A DNA stretch of 64,000 nt from UBA1444 sp964521625 (lineage in GTDB: Bacteria; Bacillota; Negativicutes; UBA1444): positions 1 to 64,000 of the forward strand of contig CAZFSM010000005.1 in assembly GCA_964521625.1 (NCBI GenBank), read 5' to 3'. The notes beneath the pieces were generated by a model. The model ran no database searches. It was not told the DNA's origin and saw nothing but the letters and a program-made list of their open reading frames with translations. Made by a program: the position numbers and the translations under genes. This document shows, piece after piece, positions 1 to 7,916 of the stretch. Positions within the stretch are counted from its first letter, which is position 1; each line of letters opens with the position of its first letter.

Positions 1-47
1 AAATAGAAATGGACGCAATATTTCATTGCAGTAAGGGAGCTGGATCG

Positions 48-806
48 GTGCGCAAAGTTGTCTTTCTGATGCTGTTATTGACAGGAGTGTATTTGGCAAG
101 CCAAAATTTCTCACTGGAACGGGTGCTGGCGAATGAACAGGTAAGTTCGGCTGTGGAGTGGGTGAATACGTTAGGACGAAAACCGGATGATCCTGCCTAC
201 CTGACGTTAAACTATCGTCTGCGGCGGCTATATTTTTCACTGACAGCAGGCAGCAAACAAAACCCGGTGGTTTTCTTCGGCGACAGCATTACGTTCGGCG
301 CCGACTGGCAACGGCTGTTTCCTGACGCACCGGTGGTAAACCGGGGGATTAGCGGCGACACAACACTCGGCCTGCTGAACCGACAGGAAGAAATTATTGC
401 ACTGCATCCGCGCCAGATTTTTTTGATGATCGGCACCAATGATTTATGTTTTTTTCGCCCCCCCGACAAAGTCCTGGTCAACTATGACCGGATTTTGCAG
501 CGCTTCCGCAGTGAATTGCCGGACACACCGGTATATGTGCAGAGTATCCTGCCATTCAATGACCAACTGTTTCCGGCCAATGGGCTGCGCAAGAACCAGA
601 ACATCCGTGAGTTAAACAAGGGGATCAAACAGCTGGCGCAAAAACATGGCTATGCCTATCTGGACCTGACAGCTTCGTTTACCGGAGCGGACGGGAGGCT
701 GTTGCCACAATACACTTACGATGGCTTGCACCTGAATGATGACGCTTATTTGGTATGGCAAAAGCAGATTGATAGTTTTGTGGCGAAAGAAACGGCGCGG
801 CGTTGA
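48..806 (+). CDS. Secreted or membrane-anchored SGNH/GDSL-family hydrolase
   Basis: Likely lipase/esterase or acyl-hydrolase of the SGNH superfamily acting outside the cytoplasmic membrane. The GTG at 48 is preferred over the ATG at 9: an AAGGGAG ribosome-binding site lies about 9 bases upstream, and the protein then begins with a short basic N-terminus and a hydrophobic stretch (about residues 4-17), a signal peptide or anchor. The block I GDS motif (nucleophile Ser, about residues 78-80) is followed by GISGDTT, the block III IGTND and the C-terminal DGLHLN carrying the catalytic Asp and His. The substrate cannot be told; peptidoglycan, lipid and polysaccharide acyl groups are all known for the family. 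It precedes a signalling operon but ends in its own hairpin. Confidence 0.85.
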   Translation: MRKVVFLMLLLTGVYLASQNFSLERVLANEQVSSAVEWVNTLGRKPDDPAYLTLNYRLRRLYFSLTAGSKQNPVVFFGDSITFGADWQRLFPDAPVVNRGISGDTTLGLLNRQEEIIALHPRQIFLMIGTNDLCFFRPPDKVLVNYDRILQRFRSELPDTPVYVQSILPFNDQLFPANGLRKNQNIRELNKGIKQLAQKHGYAYLDLTASFTGADGRLLPQYTYDGLHLNDDAYLVWQKQIDSFVAKETARR

Positions 807-841
807 GCTGTTCCGGCAGTATGGTGTATAATATAAAAAGG

Positions 842-871
842 ATGCCCTGCAGACTGCTGCGGGGCATTTCT
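842..871 (+). terminator. Intrinsic terminator after the GDSL hydrolase
   Basis: An 11-bp stem (842-852 with 857-867, one G-T pair) closes a four-base loop and is followed by a weak T-rich tail. It separates the hydrolase from the signalling operon. Confidence 0.6.
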
Positions 872-894
872 GTTAAGGCAATTTGGCAGGATTA

Positions 895-921
895 TTGACC
901 GTCAGGCAGAATGATTATAAA
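895..921 (+). promoter_or_regulatory. Weak sigma-70-type promoter candidate for the Sia-like operon
   Basis: TTGACC (895-900) and TATAAA (916-921) are spaced by only 15 bases, ahead of the 967 gene. The short spacing makes this tentative. Confidence 0.3.
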
Positions 922-966
922 TAACGAACATTCCCCCATACTAGCCCGTGAAGGAGGACCGCATCC

Positions 967-1512
967 ATGCAGACAAACCTGCTCGAACTACAGAAAACCC
1001 TGCAAAGTTTTGGTGTACTGATTAGCTTCTCAGGTCGCTTTACCCAGGAAATTATTGAAGAACTGGGTGATGCGGTGAAAAAGTATCTGGAAACCGAATC
1101 GATTTCCCAGACCGAGACTTATAATGTATTTTCCGTATTTATCGAGCAGACGCAGAACATCAAAAAATATTGCGGGCATAAAGCAACCAGCCCTTATCTG
1201 GAGCGTATAGCCAACTCAGGTATTGTGGCAATCGGCAAAACGGTGCATGGACATTATATTTCGGCAGGAAATCTGATTGAAGTGGCGGATGCTCCCAAAT
1301 TCGTCGCACACCTCGATCGTATATTGACGATGGACAAGCAGGCTTTAAAGCAATATTATAAACAGCAGTTGAAGGCCGACATTCCTCCCGGCAGTAACAG
1401 CGCTGGGCTGGGGTTGATTGATATGGCGCGAAAAGCCAGTCGTCCCCTGGAGTATTCGATCCAAAAAGTCGATGAGGCAGTTTGTTTTTTCACCGTGAAA
1501 GCATACGTCTAG
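967..1512 (+). CDS. siaB: SiaB family protein kinase (DUF6272)
   Basis: 181-residue cytoplasmic protein matching the length and sequence type of SiaB, which in Pseudomonas aeruginosa phosphorylates SiaC and so controls a diguanylate cyclase. Recognition rests on overall similarity (an N-terminal helical part with LISFSGRFTQE, then a segment with GIVAIGKTVHGHY) and on gene order: the next genes are a DUF1987 SiaC homologue, a PP2C phosphatase and a GGDEF protein. The ATG at 967 follows a GAAGGAGG site. The TAG stop overlaps the AGGAGG ribosome-binding site of the next gene, so translation is probably coupled. Kinase activity is inferred from the family; no classical kinase motif was read. Confidence 0.8.
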   Translation: MQTNLLELQKTLQSFGVLISFSGRFTQEIIEELGDAVKKYLETESISQTETYNVFSVFIEQTQNIKKYCGHKATSPYLERIANSGIVAIGKTVHGHYISAGNLIEVADAPKFVAHLDRILTMDKQALKQYYKQQLKADIPPGSNSAGLGLIDMARKASRPLEYSIQKVDEAVCFFTVKAYV

Positions 1513-1520
1513 GAGGAACA

Positions 1521-1916
1521 ATGGAAGCATTAGTGATAGAACAGACAAAATCGACGCCGGCGATTCATTTCGATCCGGTAACCAATCAACTGAACATCAA
1601 GGGGCAATCCTATCCGGAGAACTCCTTCAAATTCTATGAACCTGTGTTTATCTGGCTGGATGAATATCTGGCCCAGGTCGAACATCAGGTTACGGTACAG
1701 ATTTATTTCCACATGCCATACATCAACACCAGTAGCTCCAAGTGCCTGATGATGTTGCTGGAAAAACTGGAGGGCGCGCATCAGAAAGGGAAGCGGATTG
1801 GCGTACTCTGGTACTATGATCCGGAAAATGAGACGGCGCTGGAATGCGCCGAAGATTTCAAAGAAGACTTGACACTGACGTTTGAATTGCGACCGCTGGA
1901 AGAAACCCCGCAATGA
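1521..1916 (+). CDS. siaC: SiaC family regulatory phosphoprotein (DUF1987)
   Basis: 131-residue DUF1987 protein. In the Pseudomonas system SiaC is phosphorylated by SiaB on a threonine and dephosphorylated by SiaA; the unphosphorylated form binds and activates the cyclase SiaD. Here the sequence around residues 67-76 (YINTSSSKCL) matches the phosphorylated segment, with Thr70 the likely acceptor. The start is the ATG at 1521, 4 bases after a perfect AGGAGG; a longer upstream reading would enter siaB. The stop overlaps the start of the phosphatase gene (ATGA). The fold resembles anti-sigma antagonists (STAS-like), which fits a partner-switch role. Confidence 0.85.
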   Translation: MEALVIEQTKSTPAIHFDPVTNQLNIKGQSYPENSFKFYEPVFIWLDEYLAQVEHQVTVQIYFHMPYINTSSSKCLMMLLEKLEGAHQKGKRIGVLWYYDPENETALECAEDFKEDLTLTFELRPLEETPQ

Positions 1917-3766
1917 ACCCGCGAGGGTTGATGTACGATAAGGGGACCATGAAAGTGGTCGTGCTGGCCTGTGTGGTCATCGTGTTTTCGGTCGTTTTGA
2001 CCGGAGTAGGCAGCTACTGGATCACCAAGGACGAAGTGGTGGAAAAACTGAAAACCCGTGACATGGTTTATATCATATCCTCGATTGCCGCCAAAATCGA
2101 CGGACGCCTGGAGCGGGCGAAAGAAGCTGCGATGATGCTGGCGGAAGACCCGGCGGCTGTCGCCTGGGTCGCCGGTGGCGAGACCGATGAACGCCTGGGA
2201 CGGTACGTCAAAGATAAAATCACCAAAATCGCCGGTAGCCATGACTATTCCAATGCCTTTATCGTCAGCGCGATTACTAAAAATTACTGGGCCGAAGGGT
2301 CCCGATTAATCGATGTAATGTCAGAGATAGATCCGGATGACAGCTGGTTTTTTGACGCTTTAAAGACTGGTCGTCCGGTCGAATTGAACATCGATTCCAA
2401 TAAGGAGCGCGGCGGCACGTTTGTGTTTGTCAACGCTCTGATGGGTGATCGCAGCAAACCAATCGCAGTTGTTGGCGTAGGACTTAATCTGCAGGAAATA
2501 GCTCAGGAATTTCACAGCTATAAGATCGGCAATCGCAGCCAGTTGTGGTTGGCGGACGGGCAGGGAAAAATCCATCTGTCGGAAAATGTGGAACATATTG
2601 GGTTATACCTGAATGATTTTGTGCCGACCGCCTTGTCAGAGCGGATTGTGACGGATGCGGGTAGCGCCGCGACCAAGCCGACGGTGGTCGAATATGTTGA
2701 CCGGCGCGGTGAAACGGTGGACCTGATCTACCTGGCAATGAAGTCGACCGACTGGAAACTGGTTTTTCAAATGCCGCGCGAAGAAAGCATCGCGATTCTT
2801 AATAATATCCGGCTGCACACGCTGATTGCCGGCATCATTTCATTAATCGTGATCGTATTCATCTTTTATTTCATTTCGACCCGGATCGCCAACCCGCTGA
2901 AGCGAGCGATAGCATTAGGCCAGGAACTGGAAAAGCAAGTGGCGGCGCGTACGCTTGAATTGGAACAAAAAAACGAAAAGATCATGGATAGCATTGATTA
3001 CGCCCAACGCCTGCAAGAATCGATTTTGCCGGCGCAAACTGATCTGGCGGCATTGTTTGCCGATTTCTTCGTCATCTGGCAGCCACGCGACCAGGTCGGC
3101 GGCGACTTTTACTGGGCCCGGCGAATTGACGAAAACCGTGGTCTGGTTGCCGTAGTAGACTGCACCGGACATGGCGTGCCAGGCGCTTTTATGACGATGG
3201 CAGTGAATTCAATCCTTGACAATATTACGAAAACAGTGAATGATGATCCGGCGAGGATTTTAGCGGAATTGAACCGTAGGGTCAAGGAAACCTTGCATCG
3301 CAGCGATCCCCGCGGTCTGGCCGATGATGGCCTGGATATTGGGCTATGCTATTGGGAGAATAACCGCCGGATCGTGTTTGCCGGCGCGAAATCGTCACTG
3401 TTCATACACCGGGCGGGTCAGCTGCAGCTGATTCGTGGCAATAACAAAAGCCTGGGTTATCGACGTTCCAGGCTGGATCTCGGCTTTAACAATAACGAGT
3501 GGCTGCTGGAACCAGGCGATGTGTTTTATTTGACCAGCGACGGATTCATCGACCAGAATGGCGGCGGTCACGACTATCCATTCGGCCGTAAACGGTTTAT
3601 GGATACACTGGCCGGGCTATCCGGTCTGTCGTTGTCACAACAAAAGGATGGGTTGGTTCAGGTTATGCAGAAATATACGGGCGAAGAAACGCAACGTGAT
3701 GATATTACGGTGCTAGGGTTTGCGTTATTGTCGGAAGGGGTGCGGCGTGAACAAAATGATGAATGA
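1913..3766 (+). CDS. SiaA-like membrane PP2C/SpoIIE-type Ser/Thr phosphatase
   Basis: About 617-residue membrane receptor phosphatase. Layout: transmembrane helix near residues 14-36, extracytoplasmic dCache-like sensor domain (contains SWFFDALKTG and a GVGLNLQEI segment), second membrane helix near 300-325, HAMP/coiled-coil linker, then a PP2C domain with metal-binding GGDFYW and DCTGHGVPGA and a late DDITVL motif. In the Sia pathway this enzyme dephosphorylates SiaC in response to an external signal. The ATG at 1913 overlaps the siaC stop (ATGA) and lacks its own clear ribosome site; ATGs at 1931 and 1949 are alternatives, the last after an AAGGGG. Coupling to siaC favours 1913, but the start is uncertain. 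Confidence 0.85.
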   Translation: MNPRGLMYDKGTMKVVVLACVVIVFSVVLTGVGSYWITKDEVVEKLKTRDMVYIISSIAAKIDGRLERAKEAAMMLAEDPAAVAWVAGGETDERLGRYVKDKITKIAGSHDYSNAFIVSAITKNYWAEGSRLIDVMSEIDPDDSWFFDALKTGRPVELNIDSNKERGGTFVFVNALMGDRSKPIAVVGVGLNLQEIAQEFHSYKIGNRSQLWLADGQGKIHLSENVEHIGLYLNDFVPTALSERIVTDAGSAATKPTVVEYVDRRGETVDLIYLAMKSTDWKLVFQMPREESIAILNNIRLHTLIAGIISLIVIVFIFYFISTRIANPLKRAIALGQELEKQVAARTLELEQKNEKIMDSIDYAQRLQESILPAQTDLAALFADFFVIWQPRDQVGGDFYWARRIDENRGLVAVVDCTGHGVPGAFMTMAVNSILDNITKTVNDDPARILAELNRRVKETLHRSDPRGLADDGLDIGLCYWENNRRIVFAGAKSSLFIHRAGQLQLIRGNNKSLGYRRSRLDLGFNNNEWLLEPGDVFYLTSDGFIDQNGGGHDYPFGRKRFMDTLAGLSGLSLSQQKDGLVQVMQKYTGEETQRDDITVLGFALLSEGVRREQNDE

Positions 3767-4976
3767 CGAGCAACTGTTCCAGGAAGAGCAGGAAGCTCTC
3801 CGGACTGCCCAGGCCGCCGCAGCGGATGAGAAACAGCAGACGAATGAATTGTTGCCGGCTTACCGGCAAATAATCAGCCAATATGACAAATTGCTGAAGG
3901 TGACCCGCAAGATATTTCGCATCAGTGATAATCAGGGCAAGGTTTTGCATCAGCAACAGACCGAGATGCAAACATTGCTTGACAATGTCAATCAGGGTTT
4001 TTTGACGTTTGGCCCGGACCTGAAGGTGGGTCGACAGTTCAGCGCCGAATGCAGCAGGATTTTTCGCAGTAGTATAGCCGGTGTTTCCATTTTGGAATTG
4101 CTGACACCAGCGGGGCAGGAACCATCCGAACAGTTGCGGCTCGCTTTCACGCAGTTGTTCGTGTTGCCGTTTGATAAAGCCGCGCTAGCGCTAAAAAACA
4201 TCCCGCCGGTGATGAAAATTAACGACCGTGATGTCCGTATCGAATGCAAGTTTATTTTCGATTCGACAAATACGGATGAACAGCCATTACTGATGATGAT
4301 ACTTACCGACATTACCGAGATTTTGAAAACAGAGGAAGAAATCCGTTTTCTCAGCTATCATGACAAATTGACTGGTCTATACAACAGGGCCTATGTGGAA
4401 AAAACGCTGCAGGAGCTTGAGCAGGCTGCCGTTACACCGATCAGTCTCATTGTGATCGATATGAACGGGCTGAAAATCACCAATGACATGTTTGGCCATG
4501 AGCAGGGGGATCGCCTGCTCATGGCAATGGCGCAGGTCCTGAAAGATGCCTGCCGTCCGGTAGATATTATTGCCCGCTGGGGCGGCGATGAATTTCTCGT
4601 TTTGCTGCCGGGCGCCGATAGCCAGATCTGCCAGCAAGTATGCGACCGGATTCAAGCAGCATGTGCTGCAGCCGAAACGGAACCGATTCGGCTGAGCGCG
4701 GCCATTGGGGCGGCAACTGGTGAAGGGCCAGTTCATGGCTTGGTAGAACTTTTTTCCGTGGCCGAAAACCGGATGTATTGCAATAAAATGGAGACAAGCC
4801 GCGAGGTGCAGGCCAGCATTATTGCTGAAGTGGAGCGGCAGCTGCAGGATCGTGGCGTGGAACCGGTGGGACACAATCGGCGGGCCCGGTTGTTGGCGAC
4901 GGAATTTGCTGAATTTCTGGGGAATGATCCGGCGTTGACTGAGAAATTTCTCGAGTATATGGGACGGCGAAAATAA
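3747..4976 (+). CDS. SiaD-like diguanylate cyclase (GGDEF)
   Basis: About 409 residues: N-terminal coiled coil, a PAS-like middle region (about 60-205), and a GGDEF domain with an intact WGGDEF active site that makes c-di-GMP. RPVD lies five residues before GGDEF, matching the RxxD inhibitory site for product feedback. GTG 3747 is chosen because AAGGGG lies 6 bases upstream; ATGs at 3756 and 3759 are alternatives. The gene overlaps the phosphatase gene by 20 bases. By analogy with Pseudomonas SiaD it should be activated by the DUF1987 protein encoded two genes upstream; that partnership is inferred from gene order. Confidence 0.85.
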   Translation: MNKMMNDEQLFQEEQEALRTAQAAAADEKQQTNELLPAYRQIISQYDKLLKVTRKIFRISDNQGKVLHQQQTEMQTLLDNVNQGFLTFGPDLKVGRQFSAECSRIFRSSIAGVSILELLTPAGQEPSEQLRLAFTQLFVLPFDKAALALKNIPPVMKINDRDVRIECKFIFDSTNTDEQPLLMMILTDITEILKTEEEIRFLSYHDKLTGLYNRAYVEKTLQELEQAAVTPISLIVIDMNGLKITNDMFGHEQGDRLLMAMAQVLKDACRPVDIIARWGGDEFLVLLPGADSQICQQVCDRIQAACAAAETEPIRLSAAIGAATGEGPVHGLVELFSVAENRMYCNKMETSREVQASIIAEVERQLQDRGVEPVGHNRRARLLATEFAEFLGNDPALTEKFLEYMGRRK

Positions 4977-5018
4977 TCGCTAAACCGGACTTGTATTGGC
5001 AGACGGGGGAATTATTAC

Positions 5019-7058
5019 ATGATCAATCGACGATTTTCGCTGCAGAAACGAAAATTGCAGGAAATAGAACTGCGCGCTCAACGGGATTGTCTGGAACTCC
5101 TCGTAGAGCGGCGGACCAGTGAACTGTTGGCGGTCAATCAATCAATGGTTGCCATGAACGAAGAGTTAACTGCCATGAACGAAGAGATGACCGCGATGAA
5201 TGAGGAGCTGCTGCAGGCGAACCTATTGCTGCAGCACGAGGTGGAACTTCGCGCAGAAAAGGAGAAGGCCTTGCGCCGGCGTGAGAAACAGTACCGAGCG
5301 GCGACCCGACTACTGATTCAACCGTCTAGCAAAGGGCCGGAGCGGCTGGTGCAGATATTGCAGGATGCACTTGGTTTGCTGGGGTCCCCCTCGGGCTTCA
5401 TTGGTCTGTTTGATGCCGCACGGCAATTCATGGTCCGCCAGCATGTGATCGGTCCGGTTGATTTTGGCAGCATGGAGTCCCAACCGGTGAACGCCGGCAT
5501 GGTCGGCCAGGTCTGGAAAACCTGTGAAGCATATTATATTGAGGACTACCGCGATTTTTCCCGTCGGTTGTCGCATCGCAATCTGGATCGACTGACGACG
5601 ATCCTTATGGTGCCACTAAAGCAGGGAGATGAAGTCCGCGGCATCCTGGCCGCCCATTGGCTGGATGAACTGCATCCGCTGGTGCAGGAAGATATCGATG
5701 TGTTTCAGCAATATGCTGATTTTGTATCGGTCGCACTGGAACGGCTGGATAACTATGCCGAGATGAAATATCTGGCTTATCACGATAGCCTGACCGGCAT
5801 GGCGAATCGAGCCAGTCTGAACCTATGGCTGGAGCAGGAACTGGGCAAAACTCGGCAGGGTCAGGCAGGTGGCGGACTGTTTTTTATTGACCTTGACGAA
5901 CTGAAAATAGTCAACGATACTTTTGGACACTCGCTCGGCGATGATATGATCTTGGCTGCCGGCAACAACATCCGGCGGGTTGTCGGGGCAGATGCTTTCT
6001 GTGCCCGAATCGGCGGCGACGAATTTATTGTCGTATTGCCTGGCATCACCGCAAGGGAGATGATTGCCGAGCAGGCCAGACAATTGGTGCAGGCTCTCAG
6101 TTCGGACTATGTCATTGCCGGCGAGAAGATTCCCATGTCTGCCAGTCTGGGAATCGTATGTTATCCGGCTGACGGCACGACAGTCGATGAGATCATGAAA
6201 AATGCCGACCGGGCGATGTATGCCGCGAAGGCCTGCGGTCGCAACTGCTGGCGCCACTACGAACCATGCCTGCACACGGAAGAATATGAAAACATGATTT
6301 TGATCAATGGTTTACGCCGGGCGATGGAACGCAACGAATTCTGCCTTCATTACCAGCAGATACTGCGGCTGTCGGATCGCAAAATTGTTGGGTTTGAAGC
6401 ATTGCTTCGCTGGAATAGCAAGGAGCACGGCTCCGTTTCTCCAGCACGGTTCATCCCTTTGGCTGAGAAGAGCGGCCTGATCGTGCTGATTGGACGCTGG
6501 GTATTGAATGAAGCTTGCATGTTTGCCCGTGACCTGGCCGACCGTGGACGAAGCGATCTGCATATCGCGGTGAATATTTCGCCGCGCCAATTGGCCGAGT
6601 CGGATTTTATCTGCAGTGTGCAGCGAGTGCTGACATGCACCGGCATTGCAGCCAGTCAGCTTGCAATCGAAGTGACGGAAAGCATCTTGATTGAATCGAT
6701 GGACGAGAGCATAGCAAAACTTAAAGAATTATGCAGATGCGGTATTAACATTGCACTGGACGATTTCGGTACCGGCTATTCTTCATTGACCTATCTGCGT
6801 CAATTACCGGTTCATACACTTAAGTTGGACAAATCGTTCATCGACTGCATATCGGAAGATCGAACCCAGGCTGAGTTGGTCAGCTATATTATCGATATGG
6901 CCCATTCGCTGAAGCTGGTCGTGGTGGCCGAAGGGGTCGAAGACCCGGCGCAGGTCGAACTGCTCGGCCAATATGGCTGCGATTATATCCAGGGTTTTGT
7001 GTTCAGCCGACCTGAACCGACCGAGACAATTATAACCCTGCTGGAGTGTGAAAATTAA
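5019..7058 (+). CDS. GAF-GGDEF-EAL c-di-GMP turnover protein
   Basis: 679-residue soluble protein: a coiled-coil N-terminus with an AMNEELTAMNEE-type heptad repeat (about 45-65), a GAF sensor domain (about 90-240), a GGDEF domain with intact IGGDEF but no RxxD product site, and an EAL phosphodiesterase domain with EALLRW, EVTES, DDFGTGYSS, KLDKSF and AEGVE motifs. It probably degrades c-di-GMP, with the GGDEF domain either active or a GTP sensor. It follows the Sia-like cyclase by 42 bases in the same direction, placing a cyclase and a phosphodiesterase in one unit. No membrane helix, so the input signal is intracellular. Confidence 0.9.
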   Translation: MINRRFSLQKRKLQEIELRAQRDCLELLVERRTSELLAVNQSMVAMNEELTAMNEEMTAMNEELLQANLLLQHEVELRAEKEKALRRREKQYRAATRLLIQPSSKGPERLVQILQDALGLLGSPSGFIGLFDAARQFMVRQHVIGPVDFGSMESQPVNAGMVGQVWKTCEAYYIEDYRDFSRRLSHRNLDRLTTILMVPLKQGDEVRGILAAHWLDELHPLVQEDIDVFQQYADFVSVALERLDNYAEMKYLAYHDSLTGMANRASLNLWLEQELGKTRQGQAGGGLFFIDLDELKIVNDTFGHSLGDDMILAAGNNIRRVVGADAFCARIGGDEFIVVLPGITAREMIAEQARQLVQALSSDYVIAGEKIPMSASLGIVCYPADGTTVDEIMKNADRAMYAAKACGRNCWRHYEPCLHTEEYENMILINGLRRAMERNEFCLHYQQILRLSDRKIVGFEALLRWNSKEHGSVSPARFIPLAEKSGLIVLIGRWVLNEACMFARDLADRGRSDLHIAVNISPRQLAESDFICSVQRVLTCTGIAASQLAIEVTESILIESMDESIAKLKELCRCGINIALDDFGTGYSSLTYLRQLPVHTLKLDKSFIDCISEDRTQAELVSYIIDMAHSLKLVVVAEGVEDPAQVELLGQYGCDYIQGFVFSRPEPTETIITLLECEN

Positions 7059-7766
7059 TTGCAAACCCGCGGTGTATTGTTCGATTTATATGGAACCCTG
7101 ATTATTTACGGTGACATGGAAAAAGCCTGGAACGCATGGTATGGCGTGATTTATGACTCGTTTCAGTCCAGCGGGCTGTCGCTATCGGAGGCGCAGTTTC
7201 GTCCGTATTGCCAAGGTTTTTTTGAACGGCCTGAACCGGCTGACAGCGCCGTAGAGTGCACGATGGTTGAGCGACGGCTGCAACGGTTGGCGGAAGAAGT
7301 GAAGGTGAATTTAGCGCGATCGGTGGCGGTGCGGGCGATTGAGCGTTCGATTGATGTGTGGCATGACTATGTGCAGATCGATCCGGCAGCGCGGGAAGTG
7401 CTGGCAACGATCGGCCAGACCCGTTCGCTGGCGTTGGTGTCAAACTTTGACTATGCCCCCTATGTGCATGAACTGCTGGTCCGCCTGGAACTGGCGCCGC
7501 TGTTTGATACGATTTTGGTTTCCGATGCAGTCGGTGTGAAAAAGCCGCATGCCGGTATCTTTGAGCAGGCGCTGCAATGCCTGGCGTTATCGCCGGCTGA
7601 AGTTATTCATGTCGGTGACAGTCAGGAAGATGTGGAAGGCGCACTTGGCGCGGGTATCCGGCCAGTCTGGATTGACCGCAACCGGCCGGGCCGCTGGCAA
7701 GCTTCACCTGATCTGCCGGTCAGCCGGATTTCCAGCCTGCAGGAACTGCTCGAGCTGCTGGACTGA
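7059..7766 (+). CDS. HAD-superfamily hydrolase
   Basis: 235 residues with the four HAD motifs: DLYGT (nucleophile Asp9), a Ser in LVSNFD near 128, Lys in the KKPH segment (161-162), and GDSQEDVEGA (186-194) for metal binding; a C1 helical cap lies between the first two. This is the phosphoglycolate phosphatase/haloacid dehalogenase-like subtype. It starts with TTG directly after the stop of the EAL gene and uses a GGAG within that gene as ribosome site. The physiological substrate cannot be predicted. A hairpin terminator follows. Confidence 0.85.
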   Translation: MQTRGVLFDLYGTLIIYGDMEKAWNAWYGVIYDSFQSSGLSLSEAQFRPYCQGFFERPEPADSAVECTMVERRLQRLAEEVKVNLARSVAVRAIERSIDVWHDYVQIDPAAREVLATIGQTRSLALVSNFDYAPYVHELLVRLELAPLFDTILVSDAVGVKKPHAGIFEQALQCLALSPAEVIHVGDSQEDVEGALGAGIRPVWIDRNRPGRWQASPDLPVSRISSLQELLELLD

Positions 7767-7794
7767 ACCCGGACAACTTCACGAACTGCGATTT

Positions 7795-7822
7795 ACCATG
7801 GTCATGCCGGCCATGGTTTTTA
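7795..7822 (+). terminator. Intrinsic terminator after the HAD gene
   Basis: ACCATGG (7795-7801) pairs with CCATGGT (7811-7817) around a nine-base loop, followed by a T run. It ends the 967-7766 transcription unit. Confidence 0.6.
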
Positions 7823-7858
7823 TTTCGCCGTTTTCGGCATAAAATGCGCAGATGTACT

Positions 7859-7886
7859 TTGCGAATGGATAAAATACAGGTATACT
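7859..7886 (+). promoter_or_regulatory. Sigma-70-type promoter candidate for prfC
   Basis: TTGCGA (7859-7864) and TATACT (7881-7886) are spaced by 16 bases and lie 31 bases before the prfC start. Confidence 0.45.
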
Positions 7887-7916
7887 ATATTGTACGTTTC
7901 AAAATGGAGGAGAAAA

